A stretch of 64,000 nt of DNA from UBA8079 sp049601915 (GCA_049601915.1 JBMYRB010000003.1:372001-436000); one strand, 5' to 3'; shown: positions 26,177 through 35,848, numbered from the stretch's first letter. Notes: generated by a model from the sequence alone, not told the origin. Made by a program: numbers and translations.

Positions 26177-26837
26177 ATGGCACAGCTGCATGACGACAGG
26201 TTCCTCAACAAAACCGATACCTACCGAAGCGCCCACGACGCGCTGCTTTCGCGCCAAGGTCGAGGAAGTGGTCGCGCTTCGTCACAATCTGCCGCTGGGT
26301 GGCGCGCTGAAAGAAGGTTAACTGCTGACCGAGGGTCCAAAAGACCTGTCCGCGGGTGACGCCGAGACGTAGACGCGCTTCTCGGAACTTTTCGCACCCG
26401 GCGAGGACACCCTGATCGTCTATTCGTTCATGTATCCCGAGGGTTGCAACCCCTGCCCTGCCTGCACGTCCCTGATCGACGGGCTCATCACGGACCGAGT
26501 GAATTTCGCGGTTTTCGCCAAGACTCCGGTTGCCGACTTCCGGGCTTGGGCCAGTTCTCGGGGCTGACGGAAAGTACGACTGCTGTCGACAAATGGTACC
26601 AGCTACAACAGCGACTAAATCACCGAACACGGCGGCGAGAACCAGATTCCGATCATCAACGTGTTTCGGCGTACCGCGGACGGTATCCACCACAGCTGGA
26701 GTTCAGAGCTGTTCTATGCCCCCGCCGCCGTGGGCCAGCACCCCCGTCACGCCGATATGATTTGGCCGGTCTGGAACCTGCTCGATATGACCCCCGAGGG
26801 TCGCGAAGGCTGGTTTCGCCGGAATTCCTGTGATTGA
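26177..26837 (+). pseudogene. DUF899 (thioredoxin-like) pseudogene with four in-frame stops and one frameshift
   Basis: The start (MAQLHDDRFLNKTDTYRSAH) matches DUF899 proteins, but the frame shifts near 26250. From there one frame carries AKVEEVVALRHNLPLGGALK, FAPGEDTLIVYSFMYPEG, NPCPACTSLIDGL, VFRRTADGIHHSWSSELFYA and ADMIWPVWNLLDMTPEGREG, clearly DUF899. That frame is broken by four stops: TAA after ALKEG, TAG after GDAET, TGA after ASSRG and TAA after TSYNSD. Three stops fall where relatives usually have Tyr, Trp and Tyr, as expected of point mutations in a dead gene. The intact family is about 230-250 residues. Confidence 0.88.
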
Positions 26838-26859
26838 ACCCTCGAAGAGGATATTGAAG

Positions 26860-27278
26860 ATGACCAACAATATCGAAGGCGGCTGCCTGTGTGACGCCGT
26901 GCGTTTCGAAAGCGATGCCGAGCCGCCGTTCGCGGTGAACTGCCACTGCCGCGATTGCCAGCTGACCAGCGGCAGCACGCATCTACCCGGATCGTGTTGC
27001 CCGCAGTCGCTTTCTCCCTGACCGGCGAGCTGACCCGCTACACGACCACAAATGATCTCGGTGGCCGGCCGATGCGGGCCTTTTGCCCGACCTGCGGCAC
27101 CCCGGTCTTCGGTCAGATCGAGGGCGAGGAGCTCGTGTTTCTGCACGTGATCACGATGGAGAACCCGAGCGGGTTCGCGCCGCAAATGAATATCTTCGAA
27201 TCCGGCGCCCAGCACTGGGACCGATTCGACGACGCACTGCCGCGCTTTCCCAAGATGCCGCCGATGGGCGACGACTGA
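26860..27278 (+). pseudogene. GFA/CENP-V-domain protein gene with a single frameshift
   Basis: The first frame (MTNNIEGGCLCDAVRFESDA, then FAVNCHCRDCQLTSGSTH) holds the first zinc-binding cysteines of the GFA fold. It ends early at TGA 27019. The second half (RIVLPAVAFSLTGELTRYTT, FCPTCGTPVFGQIEGEELVF) continues in another frame to TGA at 27276-27278. A one-base indel near 26985 restores a full protein of about 140 residues. The GFA family includes glutathione-dependent formaldehyde-activating enzymes; here the gene is probably inactive. A sequencing error would give the same picture, but the DUF899 pseudogene next door favours true decay. Confidence 0.82.
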
Positions 27279-27282
27279 ACCG

Positions 27283-28056
27283 CTAGCTCGCGACGAACAC
27301 ACCCGCCGCGAAGCCCTCATCGACAACGAAGTTCGAGCCGTAGATGGGATTCCCGGTTTTCGGCGACGCAAGAAACAACGCCATGTTCGCCATTTCCTCG
27401 GGCTGCGAGTAGGTGCGGCCCGACGGAGTCAATTTTTCCATGAAGTCCAGAATTGGCTCAAACTCGGGATCGCTACGCACATACTCGTTCATCGGACTCT
27501 CGGTGTTACCCGGCGAAATAGAGTTGACGTGAATACCGTCACGCGCAAGTTCGACGCCCATGCACTGGGTCAGCATCACCACACCCGCTTTCGAGGCACA
27601 ATAAACCGAGTACATCGGCAGGGCGCGCACCCCGGCAACCGAGGCCATGTTGATGATATTGCCGCGTTTGCGCGCCTGCATGTGCGGCACGACGGCGTTG
27701 ATCGCGTGCATCGTGCCCTTGAGGTTCACGTCGACCATCTTGTTCAGATCCGACTGTTTCGTATCGCCCGCCGGCGTCGGCACGAAGATTCCCGCGGAGT
27801 TCACCAGGATGTCGATCTTGCCGAAATCCTTCATCACCTTGGCAACGGTCTTGTTGACGGCGGCTGCCTTGGTGACGTCACAGACATAGCCCTTCGACTT
27901 GCGCATGATTTCTTTCGCGATCTTGTTCGCCTTAAGCACGTTCGAACTGGCCACAACAGCGCAGGACGCACCTTCGGATGCGAATTTTCGCGCCACCGCC
28001 TCGCCGATGCCCGACGAGCCACCAAAGATCAGCGCTACCTTGTTCCTGAGTTCCAT
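27283..28056 (-). CDS. Short-chain dehydrogenase/reductase (SDR), hyu-operon copy 1
   Basis: This 257-residue SDR has LIFGGSSGIGEAVARKFA, NSAGIFVPTPAG, the catalytic MASVAGVRALPMYSVYCASK and the end SNFVVDEGFAAGVF. It is the last gene of a six-gene leftward block that starts with hyuA and is closely paralogous to the next SDR upstream (28087-28848); both share VVASS after the second strand, the VFxPTxxGxT stretch and GNTxxPMNExVR. Tandem paralogues suggest two related alcohol oxidations or a heteromer. Confidence 0.9.
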   Translation of the reverse strand: MELRNKVALIFGGSSGIGEAVARKFASEGASCAVVASSNVLKANKIAKEIMRKSKGYVCDVTKAAAVNKTVAKVMKDFGKIDILVNSAGIFVPTPAGDTKQSDLNKMVDVNLKGTMHAINAVVPHMQARKRGNIINMASVAGVRALPMYSVYCASKAGVVMLTQCMGVELARDGIHVNSISPGNTESPMNEYVRSDPEFEPILDFMEKLTPSGRTYSQPEEMANMALFLASPKTGNPIYGSNFVVDEGFAAGVFVAS

Positions 28057-28086
28057 AGGTATTCCCTTCGTTATGCGTGACTGAAA

Positions 28087-28848
28087 TCAATATCCGGCCG
28101 AGACGCCCTCATCCATGAGCAGCATCGCGCCGTAGGATGCGTTCGCATCGTCGGAGCAAAAGAACATGATCGCGCCTGCCATCTCGCGCGGGTCGGCAAA
28201 CGCACGCGGGCTGGGGGTCTTGTCCTTAATGGTCGCGTAGATCTCGGCGTATTCGGGTTCCGTGCGCACATTCTCGTTCATCGGCGTCGCGGTATTGCCC
28301 GGGGCCAGACTGTTTACGTTGATTCCGTGGGGTGCGAGCGCGACGGCAAACGAGCGGGTCATGTTGATGACGCCGGCCTTTACTGCCGAATAGACTAGAT
28401 AGTTGGAGCGTCCGGCGACCCCCGCGCCCGAGCCCATGTTGACGATCTTGCCACCCTCTCCGCGCTCGATCATGTGCTGGCCGACCCGATCGCACATGAA
28501 GAAACATCCCTTGAGGTTGGCGTCGATCATCTGGTCGAACATGGCCTCGTCGGTCTCGCCCACGCGGGTTGGGAAGAACACGCCCGCCGCATTCACCAAG
28601 ATGTCGATCTGCCCGAACGTCGCCAAAACATCCGCGACCAGCTTGTCCACCGCAGCAACATCGCCGACGTCGCACGCAAACGGATGTGCCTTGCCACCAC
28701 AGCGATCGACCGTGGCCTGGGCCTTGTCCAGCGACGAGCTGGCCACCACGGCGACCTGCGCACCCTCTTCGGCAAACCGCACACAGGTCTCCGCACCGAT
28801 CCCCGACGATCCACCCGTGACCAGCGCAACCTTTCCCTCAAAACGCAT
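28087..28848 (-). CDS. Short-chain dehydrogenase/reductase (SDR), hyu-operon copy 2
   Basis: The 253-residue SDR has LVTGGSSGIGAETCVRFAEE, VNAAGVFFPTRVG, the catalytic stretch MGSGAGVAGRSNYLVYSAVK and the end LLMDEGVSAGY. It starts 17 bp after the esterase stop and ends 30 bp before its paralogue, so the two SDRs share the transcript of the hydantoinase genes. Both probably oxidise the alcohol released by the preceding enzymes (inference from order). Confidence 0.9.
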   Translation of the reverse strand: MRFEGKVALVTGGSSGIGAETCVRFAEEGAQVAVVASSSLDKAQATVDRCGGKAHPFACDVGDVAAVDKLVADVLATFGQIDILVNAAGVFFPTRVGETDEAMFDQMIDANLKGCFFMCDRVGQHMIERGEGGKIVNMGSGAGVAGRSNYLVYSAVKAGVINMTRSFAVALAPHGINVNSLAPGNTATPMNENVRTEPEYAEIYATIKDKTPSPRAFADPREMAGAIMFFCSDDANASYGAMLLMDEGVSAGY

Positions 28849-28865
28849 GACTTACCTCCTCAAAG

Positions 28866-30017
28866 TCAAAGTGCCGCATACATGGCGTCGATCATAGGCG
28901 GCGCGAAGGGCCCCAAATCGGCGATCGGCGCCATCCGGTTACAGCAATAGCTGAATCCCAAATGGCGCACCGGGTCGCCAAAACCAACGGCACCGCCGAT
29001 GCCCGTATGTCCGAAATTGTCCCGGTACCCACCGAACGGGAACGGCGGGCAGGACAGCATGAAGCCGCAGGCAAACCGGAACGACCGATTTGTCATGCGG
29101 TCGAGATCATCCCAATGTTCGCTGATGGCATCGGACAACAAGCCTTCGGACAAGAGCGTCTTTCCGTCGATCCGGCCGCCATTCGATAAACCGCCATACA
29201 GGCGCGCAACGGCACGGGCGTTCCCATGGCCGTTAGCCGACGCGAACTGGTTGTGCACCCAATTGTCGGAGTTGAAATTCTCGTCCCGCGGCATCGGGCG
29301 CCAGGCACGCAGCAACGGAGACTCTGTCACACCCTTGATGCAGTCGCGTGACGGCGTTCCCGGGGTCTCGACGAACTCGGCACGTCTCGCCGCCTCGGTT
29401 TCATTAAGACCGATATGGAAATCGATGTCGAACGGGTCGGCGATGTCCTCGCGCCAGACCGTGCCGACATCTCGACCGTCCACATGCCGGATCAGCCCGT
29501 TTATCAGCGGCCCATAGGTAAAAGAATGATATGCGCCACCCGTCCCGGGTTCCCATTCCGGTGTTGCTGCCTCGAGCGCACGCTCGACCGAGGTACCGTC
29601 CCAAAGTGAATCCGCAGGGGCCGCATCGGCGTAGATCACGCCGGACTGATGGGAAATTAGCGTGCGAACCGTCATGTCTTCTTTTCCGTCGCCGGAAAAT
29701 TCCGGCCAGTGATCGCTGACCTTGTCTTCCATGGCGATGGCACCGCGATCCATCAGGCTAAGCAGCGCGACCGCCGCACAGGCCTTGGTGACCGACATCA
29801 TGCAAGTGATGGTATCCGCCTCCCACGGCCGTGTCCGCACCGCATCGCGATATCCACCCCACAGATCGACCACCATTTCACCATCGACGACGACCGAGAC
29901 ACACGCGCCGAGTTCATCGCCACAAACGGAATCGCCCTCGTTCATATTCTGCCGGAACGCCGCTTCGACGGCTGCAAACTTCGGGTCGCAACGACCCGTA
30001 ACGGGTATGTCGCTCAT
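28866..30017 (-). CDS. Beta-lactamase-fold serine hydrolase (class C-like esterase)
   Basis: The 383-residue protein carries the serine-hydrolase motifs of PF00144: Ser-x2-Lys in MMSVTKACAAVAL, the Tyr motif in AYHSFTYGPLING and a His-Thr-Gly site in FGHTGIGGAVGF, which replaces the lysine-Thr-Gly of true beta-lactamases. There is no signal peptide, so it is a cytoplasmic esterase or amidase (EstB type), not a resistance enzyme. Its start overlaps the upstream hyuB stop by four bases (ATGA), showing translational coupling inside the hyu operon. Confidence 0.88.
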   Translation of the reverse strand: MSDIPVTGRCDPKFAAVEAAFRQNMNEGDSVCGDELGACVSVVVDGEMVVDLWGGYRDAVRTRPWEADTITCMMSVTKACAAVALLSLMDRGAIAMEDKVSDHWPEFSGDGKEDMTVRTLISHQSGVIYADAAPADSLWDGTSVERALEAATPEWEPGTGGAYHSFTYGPLINGLIRHVDGRDVGTVWREDIADPFDIDFHIGLNETEAARRAEFVETPGTPSRDCIKGVTESPLLRAWRPMPRDENFNSDNWVHNQFASANGHGNARAVARLYGGLSNGGRIDGKTLLSEGLLSDAISEHWDDLDRMTNRSFRFACGFMLSCPPFPFGGYRDNFGHTGIGGAVGFGDPVRHLGFSYCCNRMAPIADLGPFAPPMIDAMYAAL

Positions 30018-31801
30018 GTCGCCGCTTTCGCTCTCAGCTCGTCCGTTCCCTTGCCCAGCAGGCCACCGTCTTCATCCAGTGCTACTGCGTACACGTCGCG
30101 GGCGCGTTCCCGGCTGATGAAGCCTTCCGCCACCTGATACTGTACACGCGCGGGATCGCGCTCCGTGGGTGGCCCGAAACCGCCGCCGCCGCATGACCGC
30201 GACACAATCAGTTCGCCCGCATCCAGGTGGACCTGGCCGACGCGCGGCACCTCTTCTTCCGCCCCGTTCGCGGTCAGCTTTTCCTGACCCGCATTGGCGC
30301 CGCCGAACCCGCCGTTGACCCCCTTGGGCCCGTTGATCGTGCCGTCCGAATTGTAGATCAGCGACATGGCCCCGACCCGGGGGCCATAGACCGCATAACC
30401 CTGTGGCGCACCGCAGGTCCGGCCCGCACCCTCCGTGTCGGGAATGAACCCGCGGGCGTGGACATAGATCGGGAGGCGCAATTCATCGAGCTCAACGGAA
30501 TCCAGGAAACACATGCCGGCATTGCCGACATGGCCGATGGTCCACCAGGCGTCCGTTTTCGCGGACGCCGCACCGTTTGTACGGCCCAGGAATACCTGGT
30601 TGATATAAGGCTTGCCCGTTTCCGGGTTGACGCCCGAGACGACGGCCGCTGCGGGCGGGCTCGAGGCGCCGCATTCTGCCAGCCCGATGTCGTCGGAAAT
30701 CTTGGCCATCGAGGTCTGTACGGAATTGGACACCCGATCGGCGACATTGGTGGTGGCGGCCGAACAGCTGGTCGGATGCTTCGGAATGCCCACGACGCAA
30801 TCTTCGCGAAGATCGACATCGATACGCCGGAAAGAACCGGCATTCTTCGGTACCGTATGATCGATCGAATTGAATACCCCGACCATCGCTGCCGTGCGCG
30901 AACAGGCCTCCGACAGGTTCAGCCCGCACGGCAAGGCATCGGGGTTATTGCGCAAGTCGACGCGCACCCGCGCGCGCTCAGGGTCCACGGCCACGGAAAC
31001 GTTGATCTTGACCCCTTCCTCGGGTGTGCCGGGGATCGGATCATGGGTGCTGGAGTGAGAAGCGTTGCCGGGCGGGAGTTCCCGCAGCGCGGACTGCATT
31101 CGCGCTTCGGAATAGTCGAAGAACTGGGTGGCGAAAGCGTCAAGCCGGTCCCAGCCAACATCCTCGCCCAGCGCCATCAATTCACGCTCTCCGATCCGCG
31201 CCGCGCCGATCATCGCCAGATAGTCACCCCACCACTGATCCGGCACGCGAATACGCAGCTGGCACATGCGCACGATGTCATCGATATTCTCATAGTCGCG
31301 CTGCACCTGAACCGCCGGGAAGATCAGCGCACCCTCCTCGTAAACATCACGCGCTCGCGCGTGATAGGTGGTCGGGATCGAATTGCCGATATCCGCCTGA
31401 TGCGCCTTCGCCGCGAGCGTGAACCTGTGCTTTCCATTATCATCGAGAATAGGCACGAGGATCGTGTGGTCGGCCGGATGGGAGCAACCGTGGTACGGCG
31501 AATTGTGCAGGAAGGCATCGCCGCGTCTCAGATCGGGATGCACCTCGGCCATCCAGGCCGCCATGATATCCGGCCCCGACAACACATGGATCGGCAGGCT
31601 CTCGGTCGCGGTCAGCAATTCGTGGTTGGCGGTGACGATGCAGCAGGAGAAATCCCGCGCCATATTGAGCACCCCCGATCGCCCGGTCCGGAGCAGCGTA
31701 TTGGCCATTTTCTTGACGATACCATCGAGCCGGTTCGACAGCAGCGCAAGCTGGACCCCATCGAAGGCCTCTTCTTGTGTGGCTTCGCCGACCTGCTCCA
31801 T
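30014..31801 (-). CDS. hyuB: Hydantoinase B/oxoprolinase family protein, copy 2
   Basis: The 595-residue protein is full length for HyuB. It begins with a short extra N-terminus (MEQVGEATQEEAF), then LALLSNRLDGIVKKMANTLL, the family-invariant ARDFSCCIVTANHELL, FLHNSPYHGCSHPADHTIL, and the C-terminal SCGGGGFGPPTERDP. HyuB pairs with HyuA to hydrolyse cyclic amides (hydantoins, 5-oxoproline) with ATP, or to carboxylate ketones in acetone-carboxylase relatives. It overlaps the first hyuB by one base (TGATG) and is its close paralogue. One hyuA with two hyuB genes is unusual. Confidence 0.93.
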   Translation of the reverse strand: MEQVGEATQEEAFDGVQLALLSNRLDGIVKKMANTLLRTGRSGVLNMARDFSCCIVTANHELLTATESLPIHVLSGPDIMAAWMAEVHPDLRRGDAFLHNSPYHGCSHPADHTILVPILDDNGKHRFTLAAKAHQADIGNSIPTTYHARARDVYEEGALIFPAVQVQRDYENIDDIVRMCQLRIRVPDQWWGDYLAMIGAARIGERELMALGEDVGWDRLDAFATQFFDYSEARMQSALRELPPGNASHSSTHDPIPGTPEEGVKINVSVAVDPERARVRVDLRNNPDALPCGLNLSEACSRTAAMVGVFNSIDHTVPKNAGSFRRIDVDLREDCVVGIPKHPTSCSAATTNVADRVSNSVQTSMAKISDDIGLAECGASSPPAAAVVSGVNPETGKPYINQVFLGRTNGAASAKTDAWWTIGHVGNAGMCFLDSVELDELRLPIYVHARGFIPDTEGAGRTCGAPQGYAVYGPRVGAMSLIYNSDGTINGPKGVNGGFGGANAGQEKLTANGAEEEVPRVGQVHLDAGELIVSRSCGGGGFGPPTERDPARVQYQVAEGFISRERARDVYAVALDEDGGLLGKGTDELRAKAAT

Positions 31802-33564
31802 CAGGCGGCCATTTCCGTGCGCAATTTGGTCGTCGCGGCAGCATCGACATTTCCAGCCGCATCCAGAACCACGCCATATACGCTGCGCGCGCGTTCCACC
31901 GAGACGTAGTCTTCAACCACGTCTCGCGCGACCATCTCGGGGTCCCGATCGGTGGGTTCACCGTAGCCGCCACCGCCGCAGGATTGCGAGCTGATCAACT
32001 CTCCGGCGACCAGGGTCACCACGGCACAGTTCGGCAGGTCTTCATGTTCATTGTTGCGGGTAATCTTGTACTGGCCGGACACCGACCCGCGGAGACCACC
32101 GCGCACGCCCTTGGGACCATTGATTCCGCCATCGCTGACATAGGCAACATCGAGGTTCCCGACCCGGGGGCCAAACTCGGTATAGGCGGATCGGGCGCCA
32201 CAGAATTGGCCCGCGCCCTCCGTATCCGGCGCGAAGGTGCGCGTTTTGACGAAGATCGGCTGTCGCAGCTCGTCGAGCTCGATGGAATCCTGATAGCAGA
32301 GCCCGCCATTGCCCACATGGCAGATCGACTGCCAGCAATCGGCCTCCGGCGCGCCCGCACCCCCGGTAAGGCCCAGGAAGACCTGGTTGACGAAGGGTTG
32401 GCCGGTCTCATCGTTCATACCCGAAACGACACCGACGGCCGGCGGGATGATCGCGCCGCATTCGGCCAGTCCAAAACCGTCGGCGATTTCCGCAATGGCC
32501 GCCTGCGTGGGGTTCGCAACACGATCGGCGATATTCGTGGTCGCGGCGGAACAGGACGTCGGATGCTTGGGAATACCGCAGACGGAATCTTCCCGCAGTA
32601 GCACATTGATGCGCCGGAACGAGCCCGCATTCTTCGGCACCGAATGATCGATGGAGTTGAACACGCCCACCATCGCAGCCGTCCGCGCGCAGGCTTCCGA
32701 AAGGTTCAGCCCGCACGGCTGGGCATCGGGGTTGTCTATCAGATCGACGGTCACTTCGCCGCCGTCGGGATCGATCGTCACCGTGCTTGTGATCGTAATG
32801 CCGTCGTCCGGCGTGCCGGGGATCGCATCGTGGGTAGAGGTCCGCGTCGCGGATCCGGCGGGCAGCTGCCCGATCGCACCGAACATGCGCTCCTCGGAAT
32901 AGTCGAACCATTGCTCGTTGAACGCCTCGAGCGTGTCCCAACCGACTTCCCGGCCGAGCGCAAGCAACTCGCGCTCGCCAATCCGGGCCGCGCCGATCAT
33001 CGCCAGATAGTCACCCCACCACTGATCCGGCACCCGGATACGCAGGCGGCACATCCGCACGATGTCCATATTGTGTTCGTAGTTCTCCTGCACCTTCACG
33101 GCCGGAAAGATCAGCGCTCCTTCCTCGTAAACGTCGCGCGCGGTGCCGTGATAGGTCGTGGGTATCGAGTTGCCGATATCTGCCTGATGCGCCTTTGCCG
33201 CCATCGTGTAACGATGGATGCCGTCGTCATCGATCACGGGCACCAGGATCGTGTGATCGGCCGGATGAGAACAGCCGTGATAGGGCGAGTTGTGGAGGAA
33301 CGCATCCCCCCGCTTCAGTTCCGGGTGATACTCCTTCATCGTCGCGGCCATCATGTCCGGGCCCGACAGGACATGAATTGGCAGGCTCTCGGCCACGGCC
33401 GCAAGCTGGTCATCCGCGGTCAGGATGCAGCAAGAGAAGTCCCGCGCGATATTGAGCACCCCGGAACGGCCTGTGCGCATCAGCGTGTTGCCCATCTTCC
33501 GGGAGATTCCCTCAAGCCGGTTGGACAGAAGAGCGAGCTTTACGCCGTCGATTTTGTCAGCCAT
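31801..33564 (-). CDS. hyuB: Hydantoinase B/oxoprolinase family protein, copy 1
   Basis: The 587-residue protein has the same signature blocks as its neighbour: LALLSNRLEGISRKMGNTLM, ARDFSCCILTADDQLA, FLHNSPYHGCSHPADHTIL and SCGGGGYGEPTDRDPEM. GGAGGAG before ATG 33564 marks a strong start, 12 bp after the hyuA stop. The two HyuB proteins align from end to end, so they come from duplication and have diverged mainly in the middle. They may form a mixed complex with HyuA or have distinct substrates. Confidence 0.93.
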   Translation of the reverse strand: MADKIDGVKLALLSNRLEGISRKMGNTLMRTGRSGVLNIARDFSCCILTADDQLAAVAESLPIHVLSGPDMMAATMKEYHPELKRGDAFLHNSPYHGCSHPADHTILVPVIDDDGIHRYTMAAKAHQADIGNSIPTTYHGTARDVYEEGALIFPAVKVQENYEHNMDIVRMCRLRIRVPDQWWGDYLAMIGAARIGERELLALGREVGWDTLEAFNEQWFDYSEERMFGAIGQLPAGSATRTSTHDAIPGTPDDGITITSTVTIDPDGGEVTVDLIDNPDAQPCGLNLSEACARTAAMVGVFNSIDHSVPKNAGSFRRINVLLREDSVCGIPKHPTSCSAATTNIADRVANPTQAAIAEIADGFGLAECGAIIPPAVGVVSGMNDETGQPFVNQVFLGLTGGAGAPEADCWQSICHVGNGGLCYQDSIELDELRQPIFVKTRTFAPDTEGAGQFCGARSAYTEFGPRVGNLDVAYVSDGGINGPKGVRGGLRGSVSGQYKITRNNEHEDLPNCAVVTLVAGELISSQSCGGGGYGEPTDRDPEMVARDVVEDYVSVERARSVYGVVLDAAGNVDAAATTKLRTEMAA

Positions 33565-33576
33565 CCGTCTCTCCTC

Positions 33577-35661
33577 CTAATTCGCAGTCGGGGCATTACC
33601 AGGGACGATTGAGACACTTCCCGATTCCCGTCGTTCCGCCGTTGCGCCCGGATCGACCACCACCGTCGTAAACGGCGATTCGATGATCGCCGGCCCCTGC
33701 AGTTTTTCGCCGATGTTCATGGCCTCGAAACGGCGGACCGTCGCGTCTACATAGCCGGTTTCCGCAAAATACACCTTGCGCGTGCCATCGACGGAAGCGG
33801 ACTCGGCCGCCCCCACGAGGGACCCGCTTTCGCTTTCCTTGAGCTGGCATTTGACCGACGCGGTCCAGCCCACCACCTCGATGCTCGATTCCGGATCGTT
33901 GATCGCAAAGATATCCTCGTGAACTTTATGAAACTCCGTCACCAGCGCTTCAACATCGCCATCGCCTTCGAAACGGCGAGAGGCAAGCGGCACTTCAATT
34001 TCCCATACCTGTTCGGGATACCGGGCCTCGGCGAAGAATTCTATCGTCTGGCTGATCGAGCCCGCGCCCGGGCCGTCGATGAACGCGTTGCACCGGGCCT
34101 CGAGCCCATCGAGAATCTGGTTCACAACCGCGGCATCGAAGTTTTCCGATGTGGCAAAGAACGTCCGCGTGTATTGCGAGTGCAGGTCGGACATCATTGC
34201 GCCCGCCGCACTCAGCGCCGCCCCTACTTCCGGGATCACCACGCGCTCACTGCCGAGACGCCGGCCAATGGCCGTGGAGTTCAGGCCCGCCGCACCACCG
34301 CCACCAATCAGAATGGCGTCGCGCGGATCGATGCCCTGGTTGACGGTGATATCGACAATCGCCTGAACCATGTTCTCCGTCGCAATCGCGACAATCGCCG
34401 CGGCCGCATCCTCGAGACCGATCCCCATCGGGTTAGCGACATCACGCTCGATCGCATTGCGGGCGGCCCCGAGATCGAGCGCCATCGAACCGCCGAGGAA
34501 GAACTCGGGGTCGAGATATCCGAGCACCAGCGAGGCATCGGTCACGGTCGGCTTGTCGCCGCCATTCCCGTAACAGGACGGCCCAGGCACGGCACCCGCG
34601 CTCTGTGGCCCAACGTGCAACATGCCGCCGTCATCGACCCAGGCGATAGAACCACCGCCGGCACCGATTGATTTCACATCAACCGACGGGAACCCGGTCA
34701 TGTGGCCGCGATAGGGTTGCCCGATCCAGGTTTCGCGGGTCCACGGTATACGGCCGCGCCGCACAAGGCTGACATCATAGGTCGTGCCGCCCGTATCGGC
34801 GATCACCGCAGTGTCGGAGCTTTCATCCTCACGGGCGAAATAGCGACCGGATACAGGTGCCATCGATGGCCCGGAATTGATCAGATGGATCGGATGCTCG
34901 GCAACATCGACGGCGTCCATCATGCCGCCCTGAGACGTGACGATCAGGACACGACCGCCAAATCCCGCATCCGAAAGGCGTCCCGTCAAATTGTGCATAT
35001 ACGCGCTCATCAACGGCTTCAACGAAGCGTCGATCGCCGCCGATGAGGCTCGCCGATACTCCCGCAGCGACGGGTTCAATACGTTGGACAGCGTATAGGG
35101 CACATCCGGTAAATACTGCTCGATCAACTCGCCCACCCGGTCTTCATGAGCTGAATTAATGATCGACCACAAAAGGCAGACGGCGATCGCCTCGACGTCC
35201 TTCGATTTGAGCTCCTCGAGGATCTCGATCACGCGGCCTTCGTCGAGCGGGGCCATTTCGGAAGCATCTGATAGAATGCGACCCGGCACCTCGTAGGACA
35301 GGGCACGCGGCAAATAGGGCTGAGGATAGGGAACGGTGAAGTTGAATGGCTCCATCCGTCCGCCTTCGCGAAACACGAGGATATCGCGATGGCCCTCCGT
35401 GGTCAGAAACGCGGTCTTGGCTGTGTTTCCGGTCACGATCGCGTTGATTGCATGGGTCGTGCCGTGGATGAACATGTCGCCCTTGGCTAGAAACGCACCC
35501 AGATCGAGGCCAAAATCCTTGGCCGCCAAAGTCAGACTATCCAAGACACCTTTAATCGGATCAGCCGGCGTGGTGGACGCCTTGTACATATGAAGACCGT
35601 TGTCATCGTCCTCAACAATCAGGTCGGTAAACGTCCCGCCCGTATCGACAGCAAACCGCAT
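33577..35661 (-). CDS. hyuA: Hydantoinase A/oxoprolinase family protein
   Basis: The 694-residue protein starts at 35661 (MRFAVDTGGTFTDL) with GAGGG upstream; 22 extra codons in frame before it look non-coding. The ATP-site DTGGTFTD, FIHGTTHAINAIVTGNTAKT, LIVTSQGGMMDAV, VADTGGTTYDVSLVRRG and GGGGAAGLNSTAIGRRLG are HyuA landmarks. HyuA is the ATP-dependent partner of HyuB in opening cyclic amides. Family members include N-methylhydantoinase, 5-oxoprolinase and acetone carboxylase; which of these applies is not visible. It heads the operon hyuA-hyuB-hyuB-esterase-SDR-SDR. Confidence 0.94.
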   Translation of the reverse strand: MRFAVDTGGTFTDLIVEDDDNGLHMYKASTTPADPIKGVLDSLTLAAKDFGLDLGAFLAKGDMFIHGTTHAINAIVTGNTAKTAFLTTEGHRDILVFREGGRMEPFNFTVPYPQPYLPRALSYEVPGRILSDASEMAPLDEGRVIEILEELKSKDVEAIAVCLLWSIINSAHEDRVGELIEQYLPDVPYTLSNVLNPSLREYRRASSAAIDASLKPLMSAYMHNLTGRLSDAGFGGRVLIVTSQGGMMDAVDVAEHPIHLINSGPSMAPVSGRYFAREDESSDTAVIADTGGTTYDVSLVRRGRIPWTRETWIGQPYRGHMTGFPSVDVKSIGAGGGSIAWVDDGGMLHVGPQSAGAVPGPSCYGNGGDKPTVTDASLVLGYLDPEFFLGGSMALDLGAARNAIERDVANPMGIGLEDAAAAIVAIATENMVQAIVDITVNQGIDPRDAILIGGGGAAGLNSTAIGRRLGSERVVIPEVGAALSAAGAMMSDLHSQYTRTFFATSENFDAAVVNQILDGLEARCNAFIDGPGAGSISQTIEFFAEARYPEQVWEIEVPLASRRFEGDGDVEALVTEFHKVHEDIFAINDPESSIEVVGWTASVKCQLKESESGSLVGAAESASVDGTRKVYFAETGYVDATVRRFEAMNIGEKLQGPAIIESPFTTVVVDPGATAERRESGSVSIVPGNAPTAN

Positions 35662-35848
35662 TGCAGCCCTCTTTCCCAAGGTGCTTTTGATCCGATGCGA
35701 GCGTCCGGCACCATCGGTCACCTGCATTTTGGGTGACAGGTTAACAGCCAGTCAAAAGGTTTGCGATATCCGAGGACGGCAATTCAACACGCCGATACAG
35801 CGCGGCGAACTTCAGGTCCGGGACAGACATAGGGACCGACAAGGAATG

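Noticed and set aside
26177..26837. In-frame TGA in the DUF899 gene as selenocysteine or recoded stop
   Set aside because: The frame also contains two TAA and one TAG plus a frameshift, so recoding is not plausible; it is a pseudogene.
30227..31909. 560-residue rightward open frame inside the second hyuB gene
   Set aside because: It is antisense to a full-length HyuB with all motifs; the long frame is a by-product of GC-rich codons.
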